In this document: one piece after another, positions 44,443 to 53,392 of the stretch
How positions within the stretch are numbered: the stretch's first letter is position 1
Layout of the letters: every line of letters starts with the position of its first letter
Translations under genes and position numbers: made by a program
The notes under the pieces: model-generated
The model's database searches: none
Told to the model about the DNA's origin: nothing
Seen by the model: the letters and a program-made list of their open reading frames with translations, nothing else
Origin: Ruegeria sp. EL01
Lineage (GTDB): Bacteria > Pseudomonadota > Alphaproteobacteria > Rhodobacterales > Rhodobacteraceae
Length of the DNA stretch: 64,000 nt
Assembly (NCBI RefSeq): GCF_900313035.1
Contig: NZ_OMPS01000044.1
Location: forward strand, 186,001-250,000
Direction of reading: 5' to 3'

Positions 44443-45213
44443 ATGGCTGCCCAGACAAACACGTTCAAGCAGGCTCTAACACAGGGAAAAAGGCAGATCG
44501 GCTGCTGGATGAGTTTTGCCGAACCCGTCACTGCCGAGATTATGGGAACTGCGGGTTTCGACTGGTTGGTGATCGATGGTGAGCATGCACCGAATGACAT
44601 CCGATCGATCCGAGATCAACTAATGGCGCTGGCCAACAGCGCATCACACCCGGTTGTGCGCATACCCGTGGGTGAACCCTGGTTGATAAAAATGGTTCTG
44701 GATGCTGGCGCGCAGACCATTTTGGTACCTATTGTGGAAAGCGGCGAACAGGCGCAGGAATTGGTGCGCGCCTGTCGCTATCCGCCAGACGGGGTGCGCG
44801 GTGTTGGGGCATCGGCGTCACGGGCGACGATGTATGGGACCGCAAGTGACTATATCCAAACGGCGGATCAGGAAATTTGCTTGCTGGTTCAGGTCGAAAA
44901 CCGCGCCGGAATGGCGGCGCTGGACGAAATCCTGCAGGTGGAGGGCGTCGATGGCGTGTTTATCGGGCCCGCCGATCTGTCCACGGACATGGGATTTCAG
45001 GGCGACAGTAAGGCCCCTGCAGTGCGCGAAGTGATTGCCGACGCTCTGTCCCGTATCAAAGCCGCAGGCAAGGCGCCCGGGATTCTGGGCACCACCGAGG
45101 AAGCAACGCAGGTCTATTTGGAAATGGGCGCGCAGTTTCTGGCTGTGGGGATCGACGTCATGCTGCTGACACAGGGATCACGGGCACTGGCTGCACAATG
45201 GAAGGAAAAATAG
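44443..45213 (+). CDS. hpaI: HpcH/HpaI-family aldolase
   Basis: A 256-residue class II pyruvate aldolase. GFDWLVIDGEHAPNDIRSIR near residue 40, LDAGAQTILVPIVESGEQAQ near 87 and GVDGVFIGPADLSTDMGF near 168 carry the metal Glu and Asp ligands and the His base. HpaI cleaves 4-hydroxy-2-oxoheptanedioate to pyruvate and succinate semialdehyde in homoprotocatechuate breakdown. The symbol fits the HpaR neighbour, but other 2-oxo-3-deoxy acid aldolases look alike. It shares an operon with the decarboxylase. Confidence 0.85.
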   Translation: MAAQTNTFKQALTQGKRQIGCWMSFAEPVTAEIMGTAGFDWLVIDGEHAPNDIRSIRDQLMALANSASHPVVRIPVGEPWLIKMVLDAGAQTILVPIVESGEQAQELVRACRYPPDGVRGVGASASRATMYGTASDYIQTADQEICLLVQVENRAGMAALDEILQVEGVDGVFIGPADLSTDMGFQGDSKAPAVREVIADALSRIKAAGKAPGILGTTEEATQVYLEMGAQFLAVGIDVMLLTQGSRALAAQWKEK

Positions 45214-45217
45214 CGCG

Positions 45218-46360
45218 TCAGCCACGCATAACCGCAGCGGCCTGCGCATAACCGCCCGAGGCCCCGTCAACGAAATGCACATGATCGTCGCGCGTGGCCG
45301 CCGGGACAAAGCAGGTCATCATCGCTTCGTCCTGTGCGTGCAGGCCATAGCGGATCTTGCCGCGCCCGCGCGCCTCTTCCAGCAGATGTTCAATCTGCGA
45401 GAGCGTGCCCTGGTCGCAATCCAAGGTCATCTTCAACCCGTCATCGAATTTTCGGAAATCAGCGTTGCTGCTGACCATACGCTTGTAATGTTCGGGCTCG
45501 AACTGCCCCAATCGCTTTCCGGTTTTGAACAGAAGCCCGATCAGCAGGTTTTGCATCAACAGAAGCGACTTTTGCAGAAACATATTCCGCCCATTGCGGG
45601 ACACGTGCGCATCAATGTCCACACCCGGAGGCGGCCAGTTGATTGGCGGGCCATTGACAGGGACCGGATGCCCGCCACGCTCTAACCCTTCGGATGCTGA
45701 CAACACAGATTTCACCAAATCCGAAAAATCGCTTTCGGTGGCAGCCGGTGTGGGCTGCACAACAACCGAGACGATCCTACCATGTTGCGCCGGGCTGTTG
45801 GACCATCGGCACGACAATCCCGTCAAGTCAGGCATTGCGCCCGGATCAGCCGGAGGAACCTCATGACTGCCTGCTTTCATCTGCGCGTCGGCCCAGGCCA
45901 AACCTCCGCCAGAAAACATGGCATAATCCACACCTGTCGACGGCGCATAGCGCGCCACGCGCAGATCTTTTCCCACCTGCCGGATTTCGGCCACGGACAC
46001 CAAAGCGGCGCGCAGGGGCATCGAAAACTCTTCCTCCGACCAGCGCCGCAAGGCCGCCAGAGTGGTACGCGCAGTTTCAGCAGCGCTGGGCGGAATCGCA
46101 AAACCTGCACCATCACCGCCAAAGACATAAGGAAATAGCTTACCGCCCATCGCGTTGATCATCGCCGAGATCACTGCCGCCCCAACCATGTTCACCGTCT
46201 TGTATCGGCCCCGTTCAATTTCACCTGTTGAATCAACGATGTCCGCCACCCCAAGCACCCAGTCATCAGGTGCCGGAGTAAACTGCGCCGGGTCCGCCAA
46301 TCGGGTGAAATCGCGCAGCAAGGGCAGGTTTTCGTAAAACGCAGAATGAAGGTCTTTCAT
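45218..46360 (-). CDS. DUF3095 protein, nucleotidyl-cyclase-like
   Basis: A 380-residue protein. The N-terminal half resembles a class III cyclase domain: WVLGVADIVDSTGEIERGRY near residue 36 has the metal-Asp pattern, and KLFPYVFGGDGAGFAIPPSA near 76 parallels the second metal Asp. The rest matches the DUF3095 family. No activity is proven for these proteins. The start at 46358-46360 has GAGGGG upstream; the frame is open 35 codons further. It is divergent from the MFS gene and convergent with hpaI. Confidence 0.83.
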   Translation of the reverse strand: MKDLHSAFYENLPLLRDFTRLADPAQFTPAPDDWVLGVADIVDSTGEIERGRYKTVNMVGAAVISAMINAMGGKLFPYVFGGDGAGFAIPPSAAETARTTLAALRRWSEEEFSMPLRAALVSVAEIRQVGKDLRVARYAPSTGVDYAMFSGGGLAWADAQMKAGSHEVPPADPGAMPDLTGLSCRWSNSPAQHGRIVSVVVQPTPAATESDFSDLVKSVLSASEGLERGGHPVPVNGPPINWPPPGVDIDAHVSRNGRNMFLQKSLLLMQNLLIGLLFKTGKRLGQFEPEHYKRMVSSNADFRKFDDGLKMTLDCDQGTLSQIEHLLEEARGRGKIRYGLHAQDEAMMTCFVPAATRDDHVHFVDGASGGYAQAAAVMRG

Positions 46361-46499
46361 TGTCCCCTCAGGTTCGGGTGTAGGCAAAGGATAGCTCGAA
46401 TGTGATCGCTGTCCGCCCTCTGCAACATTGTACACGTGCTTGTGCGTTTTGCCATGGCGTGCCAAGCATTCCTTTCAGAACCTTAGGAAGGGGTTGTTC

Positions 46500-47672
46500 A
46501 TGCAGGCAGGGTTGGTGGTTTTGTGCCTGGCCTACGTCCTCAGCCAGTTCTTTCGCGCTTTTCTGGCGGTTCTCAGTCTGGATCTGGAACACGATATTGG
46601 TGCCTCGCCGGAAGATCTGGCCTTTGCCTCGGGCCTTTGGTTTCTGGTCTTCGCAGCAATGCAGATCCCGGTGGGCTGGGCGCTGGATCGCGTTGGGCCG
46701 CGACTGACAGCCGCTGTATTGTTGCTGGTTGGCGGCGCAGGTGGCGCGGGGTTATTCGCCATTGCCACATCGCCGCTGCATATCAGTGTCGCCATGGGAT
46801 TGATTGGCGTCGGCTGCTCTCCGGTTTTGATGGCGTCGTATTTTATCTTCGCACGCGAATATCCACCGGCAAGGTTCGCTACGCTGGCGGCCGTTATGCT
46901 GGGCGTTGGATCGGTAGGCAATCTGGTGGCGTCCTATCCAACAGCGTTGGCGGTCGAGCTGATGGGCTGGCGCGCGACGATGGCCGGGCTGGCCGTGGTG
47001 TCCGCCGCCATCGCCGCCGGTATCTGGCTGAGCGTACACGACCCCGCCAAGGTTGAGACGGACCACAAGGGATCGCTGCTGGATCTGCTGAAAGAGCCCG
47101 CCCTTTGGCTGATCCTACCGCTGATGTTGGTCGCTTACGCACCCTCAGCCGCGTTGCGCGGCCTATGGGCGGGGCCATATCTGAGCGATGTATTTGGGCT
47201 TGGCACAACCCAGATCGGGACAGCGACATTGGTGATGGGGGCGGCAATGATTGCTGGCACCTTTGTCTACGGACCACTGGATCGGATGTTTGGCACGCGA
47301 AAATGGGTGTTGCTTGGGGGCAATGCGCTGTGTGCCGCCGCTTTGGGTCTGCTGTGCCTGTGGATTGACAGTGGCATTTGGATTTCGGTTCTGCTGTTGG
47401 CCTTGATCGGATTCTTGGGGGCCAGCTTTCCGCTGATCATGGCCCATGGTCGTGCCTTTGTGCCACCGCATCTTGTGGGGCGCGGGGTCACTTTGTTGAA
47501 CCTTTTTGGTATTGGGGGTGTAGGCATATCACAGTTCGTCACCGGGCGCATTCATGCTGCCACTGTCGAAACGGGCTCAACCGCACCTTACACGGCTATT
47601 TTTGGCTTTTTTGCTGTAACCCTTGCCATCGGTTGCGTGATCTATCTATTCAGCCAGGACAGCGTGGACTGA
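46500..47672 (+). CDS. MFS transporter
   Basis: A 390-residue twelve-helix MFS permease. The loop 2-3 motif is GWALDRVGPRLTAAVLLLVG near residue 58. YVLSQFFRAFLAVLSLDLEH opens helix 1 in the style of NarK/NNP or oxalate-type members. Substrate is unknown. GGAAGGGG precedes ATG 46500; the longer frame is rejected. The glycosyltransferase gene follows after 32 bases. Confidence 0.87.
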   Translation: MQAGLVVLCLAYVLSQFFRAFLAVLSLDLEHDIGASPEDLAFASGLWFLVFAAMQIPVGWALDRVGPRLTAAVLLLVGGAGGAGLFAIATSPLHISVAMGLIGVGCSPVLMASYFIFAREYPPARFATLAAVMLGVGSVGNLVASYPTALAVELMGWRATMAGLAVVSAAIAAGIWLSVHDPAKVETDHKGSLLDLLKEPALWLILPLMLVAYAPSAALRGLWAGPYLSDVFGLGTTQIGTATLVMGAAMIAGTFVYGPLDRMFGTRKWVLLGGNALCAAALGLLCLWIDSGIWISVLLLALIGFLGASFPLIMAHGRAFVPPHLVGRGVTLLNLFGIGGVGISQFVTGRIHAATVETGSTAPYTAIFGFFAVTLAIGCVIYLFSQDSVD

Positions 47673-47704
47673 ATTTGACCGGATCTTTCGAAAAGGAGAG
47701 TGCT

Positions 47705-48742
47705 GTGCAGGAAATCGAGGTCATTGCACCCAACCTGAAGCACAGCCTTTCAGGGGTGACCACAACAGTTATTCGTCTGCTGCCGATCCAGAAAAAGATG
47801 ATCGGGATTGTGGCAACGGGCCCCGGTCTACCGGAAGATCTGCCGCACATTCGGCTGCTCAAGGTTCCGTTCCTGTCGAACCGCACAACGCGGGTTTGGC
47901 ATGCGCGTCGCAACACCGAAATGCTGATGGGTCTATTCCTGAGAACGGTTCTGCGACGAAACCTGAAACTTTTGTTCACCTCTGCCGCGCAACGTGATCA
48001 TTCCGGATTTACCAAATGGCTGATCTCAAAAATGGACGCGCTGATTGCCACAACCCCTCAGGCGGCCTCTTTCCTGAAACATCCGTCGACGGTCATCATG
48101 CATGGCGTGAACACGGAACTGTTTCATCCAGCCGATGACAAGCAGGCGTTGCGGCAGAAGCTTGGTCTGCCTGATGGGGTTTTGATTGGGTGTTTCGGGC
48201 GTGTCCGGCCGCAAAAGGGGGTCGATCTTCTGGTTGACGCGGCGATCGATGTGCTGCCGTCGTTCCGCGATGCCAGTATCGTATTCACTGGCCGCGCCAC
48301 CAAAGAATTCGAAGCCTTTCAGCAAGAACAAGAACAAAAGCTAAAAGACGCAGGCCTTGCCGATCGTGTGCGGTTTCTGGGCGAGCGGCCCTGGGAAGAG
48401 ATCGTCGAAACATACCGGGCGCTGGATGTGTTTGTCGCCCCTGCCCGCCACGAGGGGTTTGGTCTGACCCCGCTTGAGGCGATGGCATCCGGTGTTCCTG
48501 CAATTGCCTGCCACGGGGTTGGTGCCTTCAGCGCGCAGATCGAAGATGGCGTCACCGGGCGTTTGGTTGAAAAAGACAACGCCCCGGAATTGGCCGCAGC
48601 GCTCAGGCAAATGCTGGATGATCCGGCGAAATTGGCTGCTGCCGGACAGGCCGCGCGGGCGGGGGTTGAGCAGAAATTTAGAATCGAAGGCGAGGCCGAA
48701 GCCATCGTTGGGGTCTACAGATCACTGCTGGGCACTGGTTAA
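47705..48742 (+). CDS. GT4-family glycosyltransferase
   Basis: A 345-residue retaining glycosyltransferase with two Rossmann-like halves. GVLIGCFGRVRPQKGVDLLV near residue 160 and the EX7E motif in ARHEGFGLTPLEAMASGVPA near 245 bind the sugar nucleotide. The N-terminal acceptor domain is short. It may act in lipopolysaccharide or exopolysaccharide synthesis, but no related genes adjoin. The GTG at 47705 has GGAG six bases upstream; an upstream open frame of 109 codons is the mirror of the MFS gene end. Confidence 0.9.
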   Translation: MQEIEVIAPNLKHSLSGVTTTVIRLLPIQKKMIGIVATGPGLPEDLPHIRLLKVPFLSNRTTRVWHARRNTEMLMGLFLRTVLRRNLKLLFTSAAQRDHSGFTKWLISKMDALIATTPQAASFLKHPSTVIMHGVNTELFHPADDKQALRQKLGLPDGVLIGCFGRVRPQKGVDLLVDAAIDVLPSFRDASIVFTGRATKEFEAFQQEQEQKLKDAGLADRVRFLGERPWEEIVETYRALDVFVAPARHEGFGLTPLEAMASGVPAIACHGVGAFSAQIEDGVTGRLVEKDNAPELAAALRQMLDDPAKLAAAGQAARAGVEQKFRIEGEAEAIVGVYRSLLGTG

Positions 48743-48760
48743 GGCTGATCCAACCGTATC

Positions 48761-48783
48761 AATTCGACGTCAAACGTCGAATT
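48761..48783. promoter_or_regulatory. inverted repeat between glycosyltransferase and asd genes
   Basis: AATTCGACG and CGTCGAATT, 9-bp perfect arms, flank TCAAA. A TTTTTTCTTTT run lies about 15 bases downstream on the plus strand. It could be part of a terminator for the glycosyltransferase gene or an operator for asd. Confidence 0.45.
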
Positions 48784-48855
48784 CGGCCTCGAAAGCCCTT
48801 TTTTCTTTTCTGCATCGCGGCTATGAACGCGCGTCCTTAACACTGGAGACATGAA

Positions 48856-49878
48856 ATGGGCTATCGCGTCGTCGTCGTCGGCGCCACGGGTAACGTGGGC
48901 CGCGAAATGCTGAACATTCTGGCTGAACGCCAGTTCCCTGTTGACGAACTTGCCGTGCTGGCAAGCCGCCGTTCGCTGGGCACAGAGGTCAGCTTTGGCG
49001 ATAAGACACTCACCACACAGGATCTGGATACGTTCGATTTCACCGGTTGGGATATCGCGCTATTTGCTGTTGGATCTGCTGCGACCAAAGACTATGCGCC
49101 GAAAGCGGCGGCTGCGGGCTGCGTGGTGATCGATAACTCGTCGCTCTATCGCTATGATCCAGACATCCCGCTGATCGTGCCCGAGTGTAACCCGCAGGCG
49201 ATCCACGATTACGCCAAGAAGAACATCATCGCCAACCCCAACTGCTCGACCGCGCAGATGGTGGTGGCGCTGAAGCCTTTGCATGACCGCGCCAAGATCA
49301 AACGCGTTGTCGTCTCGACCTATCAATCCGTTTCGGGTGCTGGCAAAGACGGTATGGATGAGCTGTGGGATCAGACCAAAGCAGTTTACAACCCCACGAC
49401 CGAAGTTCCGCCGAAAAAATTCCAAAAACAAATCGCTTTCAACGTCATTCCGCAGATCGACGTCTTCATGGAAGACGGCACGACCAAGGAAGAGTGGAAG
49501 ATGGTGGTCGAGACCAAAAAGATTGTCGATCCATCGATCAAGGTCACCGCAACATGTGTCCGCGTCCCGGTTTTTGTCGGCCACTCTGAGGCCGTGAACA
49601 TCGAGTTCGAAGAGTTCCTGGACGAAGACGAAGCCCGCGACATCCTGCGCGAGGCACCGGGTGTCATGGTGATCGACAAGCGCGAAGACGGTGGCTACGT
49701 CTCACCCATCGAATGCGTTGGCGATTTCGCCACGTTCATCAGCCGCATCCGTCAGGATTCAACGATTGAGAACGGCCTGAATCTTTGGTGCGTCAGCGAC
49801 AACCTACGCAAGGGCGCCGCACTGAACGCAGTACAAATCGCCGAGCTGCTGGGCCGTGAGGTCTTAAAAAAGGGCTGA
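48856..49878 (+). CDS. asd: aspartate-semialdehyde dehydrogenase
   Basis: A 340-residue NADPH enzyme that reduces aspartyl phosphate for lysine, threonine, methionine and diaminopimelate synthesis. VVVGATGNVGREMLNILAER is the cofactor motif, IIANPNCSTAQMVVALKPLH near residue 125 has the catalytic Cys, and VFVGHSEAVNIEFEEFLDED near 238 the active-site His. GGAG lies upstream of the ATG. It functions in the same pathway as dapF, 34 kb away. Confidence 0.96.
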   Translation: MGYRVVVVGATGNVGREMLNILAERQFPVDELAVLASRRSLGTEVSFGDKTLTTQDLDTFDFTGWDIALFAVGSAATKDYAPKAAAAGCVVIDNSSLYRYDPDIPLIVPECNPQAIHDYAKKNIIANPNCSTAQMVVALKPLHDRAKIKRVVVSTYQSVSGAGKDGMDELWDQTKAVYNPTTEVPPKKFQKQIAFNVIPQIDVFMEDGTTKEEWKMVVETKKIVDPSIKVTATCVRVPVFVGHSEAVNIEFEEFLDEDEARDILREAPGVMVIDKREDGGYVSPIECVGDFATFISRIRQDSTIENGLNLWCVSDNLRKGAALNAVQIAELLGREVLKKG

Positions 49879-50234
49879 TCGGTGGCCTAAGTAGTATACA
49901 GAGAACCCTGCCGTTCCATCGGCAGGGTTAGATGGCTATAGGTCCGCTATGCAGGACAAGTTTGACTTGCACCGCAAATGCGCCGATGTCCACTTCAGGG
50001 TAGCCACTCAACAAAGGTTGTTATCGCTCTGACCTGGGCCAGGTCGTTCTGAAACTTACATTTCTTTGATTTCAGCTTTCGGAATGTATCCTTTTTTCGC
50101 CACATTCAGGGTCTAGAAAACTTTCAAAATTCGTAGTGTCGCCTTGATGAAGGCCCCAATTGTGCTTCTGAACAGCACCATTGTTTATTGGACAACGGGG
50201 ATGAGACGCTTTGAGCAACGGGAAAATGTGGTAA
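49879..50234. other. intergenic region after asd, with hairpin
   Basis: About 355 bases. At 49904-49929, AACCCTGCCG pairs with CGGCAGGGTT around TTCCAT, a 10-bp stem that probably ends the asd transcript, although only two T follow in the stem itself. The rest, up to the Hint-protein gene, shows no gene and is comparatively AT-rich. Confidence 0.55.
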
Positions 50235-51380
50235 TTGCCAGCCTTCAGTATCAGTGATGGTAACTCAACAATATTCACCGATACGACACCCGGTGGTGGT
50301 CTCGTAATTGATTTCGCGACGTTGGATAACAGCTTTAGCGTTCAAATCAATGGTGTCGAATTGTTCGTTGGTGGCCCCCCGGGGGCACCAAATGAGCTTG
50401 AGTTTCAGGCACCTGCAACTGCTGGTCAAACAGTTCGATTTGCCGATGGTGACCGGTACGAATTCAATACACCTGCCATCTGGCAGCTTGGCAACACGAA
50501 CGGTGAACCCGTGGTCCGTTTGGTGATAAATCCAGACGGGACGATCACGTTGTCCGGCGTGAAAACGAGTAATGGATCGCTCGAACCATTGGAGCTTTTT
50601 AACGGGCTATCCGTAAACACAGCAGCGATTGATGCCGCTTGGAATGAGAATGGTACAAATACGATCGTCGTGGATCAGATTGCGACTGGACCCACGAACG
50701 CGAGCGGTGATTTTGTTGACGTGCCGTGCTTTTCATCGGGAACTCTGATTGAGACCTTGCAGGGACCCGTACCCGTTGAGCATCTGAAAGCGACGGATCA
50801 GGTTCTTACATATGACTGTGGCTATAAACCAATTCGTTGGATTGGGTCGCGCAGTTTAGATCATTCCCAACTTCAAGCTAATCCAAAACTCAAGCCTATT
50901 TTGATACGGGCAAAGTCATTGGGAGTGGGATACCCAAAGCACGATTTGATTGTATCGCCACAGCACCGTGTTCTGGTGTCTTCACGGATTGCCATGCGGA
51001 TGTTTGGGTCCAGTGACGTATTGATTCCAGCGCACAAACTGCTTCCGGTGGCTGGTATTGATGTACTTTATAATACGACGGATGGAGTGGTTTATTGGCA
51101 TATACTGTTTGATGGTCACCAGATCATCTGGTCCAATGGAGCTCCATCAGAAAGCTTGTTTACCGGGCCAGAAGCACTGAAAGCGGTTTCTGCCGAAATG
51201 CGTGAAGAAATACAAACGTTGTTCCCAGAGATGTGCGAACCTGATTTCAAGCCAATATCGGCCCGTCACATACCGCAAAAGGGCAAGTGGATGAAAAAGC
51301 TGGTTCAGCGACACCAGGCGAATAACATGCCGTTGTATTGCGAAACTGTAAGCGCGTCTTCGCGTGCCAGAGCCTTGTAA
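50235..51380 (+). CDS. Hint-domain (Hint_2) protein
   Basis: A 381-residue protein. Residues 1-160 are a Gly/Thr/Asn-rich beta-type region with no signal peptide, resembling parts of secreted RTX-like proteins. Cys165 in VPCFSSGTLIETLQGPVPVE begins a Hint domain, the autoprocessing fold of hedgehog and inteins, with HDLIVSPQHRVLV near 238 and AHKLLPV. Such proteins are common in Rhodobacterales, function unknown. The start is uncertain: TTG 50235 follows directly after an in-frame TAA. Codon use is AT-richer than its neighbours. Confidence 0.8.
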   Translation: MPAFSISDGNSTIFTDTTPGGGLVIDFATLDNSFSVQINGVELFVGGPPGAPNELEFQAPATAGQTVRFADGDRYEFNTPAIWQLGNTNGEPVVRLVINPDGTITLSGVKTSNGSLEPLELFNGLSVNTAAIDAAWNENGTNTIVVDQIATGPTNASGDFVDVPCFSSGTLIETLQGPVPVEHLKATDQVLTYDCGYKPIRWIGSRSLDHSQLQANPKLKPILIRAKSLGVGYPKHDLIVSPQHRVLVSSRIAMRMFGSSDVLIPAHKLLPVAGIDVLYNTTDGVVYWHILFDGHQIIWSNGAPSESLFTGPEALKAVSAEMREEIQTLFPEMCEPDFKPISARHIPQKGKWMKKLVQRHQANNMPLYCETVSASSRARAL

Positions 51381-51504
51381 TAAAGCACTTTGGTTTCGTT
51401 ATGGATTTGGCAGAGTCGAAGAAGCAGTCATTCATTTGAAATGCAGCGTTGGTTAGTTTGGGGTCATACCTGACATTCCACACTTCGCAGAAAGCCGCCT
51501 CCGA

Positions 51505-52041
51505 TCACCCTTGCCCTTCAACCAGCGTCTTGAGGTTCGTCAAACCGCGCTCATAGTCGCCGCCAACCCAGTTATCCATCATCAGTCCCATCCAGCGGGA
51601 CATCGGATTTAGGCCCAGATCGGAATCAAATCCCCAGGTGATCTGCGTCTGATCACCTTCGGGCTGCAGCGCGAAAGTTGCAGTGGCAGTGCCCATGGGA
51701 CCGAAATCCAGCGCTGTTTTGACGGACTGGTTTTCCACGCTCTCAGTAATGACCTGCGTTCCGGTGCCGACCTGAGGGTTTTCCGAGCTCCAGCTAAGCG
51801 CATTGCCAACCCCGGTTTCCGGCCCCGAATAGGACAGCTTGGTTTCCGGATCGCGGGTCAGCCAGGGGGACCATTTCTCGGTCTCCTGCATGGAGTTCAC
51901 GTACGGAAAGATCACCTCGGGCGGTGCATCGATGGTGATGTTGCGCGAAACCTCGGCCTTGCCAGGTAGCAGATAGGACACCCCGACCAGCACCAGAACA
52001 ATAACAAGCAGAGAGATGAAAAGTCGTTTTATCAATCTCAT
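51505..52041 (-). CDS. SRPBCC-family protein with membrane anchor
   Basis: A 178-residue protein. An N-terminal helix (LFISLLVIVLVLVGVSYLLP, about residues 7-26) anchors it. The remainder is a START/polyketide-cyclase-like domain: VSRNITIDAPPEVIFPYVNS then WSPWLTRDPE, ending with a long C-terminal helix. It probably binds a hydrophobic ligand. The start at 52039-52041 is preferred over one 12 codons upstream. Confidence 0.83.
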   Translation of the reverse strand: MRLIKRLFISLLVIVLVLVGVSYLLPGKAEVSRNITIDAPPEVIFPYVNSMQETEKWSPWLTRDPETKLSYSGPETGVGNALSWSSENPQVGTGTQVITESVENQSVKTALDFGPMGTATATFALQPEGDQTQITWGFDSDLGLNPMSRWMGLMMDNWVGGDYERGLTNLKTLVEGQG

Positions 52042-52144
52042 AACAGGATCCGATTCTACTACAGCTCGCGGGATCATAACAAAAAATGACGCGAAATCAG
52101 AGGTCTGATCCGCGTCATTCGAGCCCGGGCATGTTTGCGCCTAA

Positions 52145-52795
52145 TCAGACAACAACAAACTTCTTGTCCTGCGGGTCATAGCATTGCAACCCGCCCTCGC
52201 CGATATCGGTCCAGAGCCCGTGCAGGCTAAGCGCACCGTCTTCGACCGCCGAAGATACAAACGGAAAGCTCATCAGGTTTTCCAGCGAAGCGACGACTGC
52301 CTGACGTTCGAGCTGCCTGGCTTGTTCGACGCTGTCTTCTACATCGGCGACCAGATCATATTTCGGTTTCAGGATATCCATCCAGCGGCCAACAAAGCTT
52401 TCCTTGGCTTCCAACTGTGGCGCCTGACCCTTGCACATGTCGATGCAGCCCTGAACACCACCGCATTGGGAATGGCCCAGCACGATCAGATGCGCGACCT
52501 TCAGCGCGGTGACCGCATATTCGATTGCCGCACTGGTCCCATGGTGATCGCCATCCGGCGCATAAGGCGGGACCAGATTGGCAATGTTGCGGTGGATGAA
52601 GAACTCACCCTGGTCGGCGCCGAAGATCGACGTGACATGCACCCGGCTGTCGCAACAGGAAATCACCATTGCACGGGGGCGCTGCCCTTCATCCGCCAGA
52701 CGGCGGTACCAGACCTGATTTTCGGAATATGTGGTGGCCTTCCAGCCATGATACCGTTTCACCAGGTAAGTCGGCAGAGGTTTGGCGAAGTCCAT
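52145..52795 (-). CDS. beta-class carbonic anhydrase
   Basis: A 216-residue enzyme that interconverts carbon dioxide and bicarbonate. The zinc ligands lie in VISCCDSRVHV (Cys, with the catalytic Asp and Arg pair) and IVLGHSQCGGVQGC (His and Cys). It is of typical length for the family. No bicarbonate transporter or carboxylase adjoins. It is divergent from the HPt-like gene. Confidence 0.94.
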   Translation of the reverse strand: MDFAKPLPTYLVKRYHGWKATTYSENQVWYRRLADEGQRPRAMVISCCDSRVHVTSIFGADQGEFFIHRNIANLVPPYAPDGDHHGTSAAIEYAVTALKVAHLIVLGHSQCGGVQGCIDMCKGQAPQLEAKESFVGRWMDILKPKYDLVADVEDSVEQARQLERQAVVASLENLMSFPFVSSAVEDGALSLHGLWTDIGEGGLQCYDPQDKKFVVV

Positions 52796-52945
52796 TGCAG
52801 TGTCCCTGTTTTTGTCGCTGACGGATGCTGTAAACCGAATTCAACGAAAATTCGAGCCATTATCCGGCTTCACTGCAAGGTTTTGCAAAGGAAATCATCG
52901 CCAATATCGAACCCGCGCCGTGGGGGCGTAAAAACTAGGGTGAAT

Positions 52946-53329
52946 GTGGTGGATAAGATTATCACACTTGAACACAAGGAATCCGTGCGCGTCGATCCGG
53001 ATCGACTGAGCGGTCTGTACCGGCAGCTGGGCGACAAGAACGCGTTGGACGTGCTGTGTCGAACGGTGGAAGAACTGGCGGTGCGGTTGTCGAATTGCGA
53101 ACGCTTCTGGCGACAACGTGACTGGGCCGGGCTGCGCAAATGCGCCAAGTCGCTGGTCGCAATATCCGAACAGATCGGATTGATGGCGCTCGCCCGGGTT
53201 GCCGGCGATGTAGCCCACTCGGTTGACGCAGGCGACGTGGTGGCAACAGGCGCGACACTGGGCCGATTGATCCGGGTGGGCGAACGATCGCTAACGGCCA
53301 TCTGGGATCAACAAGACCTTTCCGTCTGA
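52946..53329 (+). CDS. HPt-like helical protein lacking the phospho-His
   Basis: A 127-residue helical protein. Its middle, WAGLRKCAKSLVAISEQIGL then MALARVAGDVAHSVDAGD, follows the rhythm of a histidine phosphotransfer domain, where a His-x-x-Lys-Gly would be expected; here the position reads Cys-Ala-Lys-Ser, so it cannot carry phosphate in the usual way. It may be a decoy partner in signalling or an unrelated helical bundle. The start is GTG 52946 with AGGG five bases upstream; GTG 52940 is an alternative. A longer upstream frame is the mirror of the carbonic anhydrase gene. Confidence 0.65.
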   Translation: MVDKIITLEHKESVRVDPDRLSGLYRQLGDKNALDVLCRTVEELAVRLSNCERFWRQRDWAGLRKCAKSLVAISEQIGLMALARVAGDVAHSVDAGDVVATGATLGRLIRVGERSLTAIWDQQDLSV

Positions 53330-53392
53330 CGGGGGTTGCAGGCGGATCACGGGTGATTAGTCTGGGCGCGGATTGAACCAACCGAGACGCCC

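Noticed and set aside
52184..52939. A long plus-strand frame ahead of the HPt-like gene
   Set aside because: It is antisense to the carbonic anhydrase gene, whose zinc motifs are intact on the other strand.
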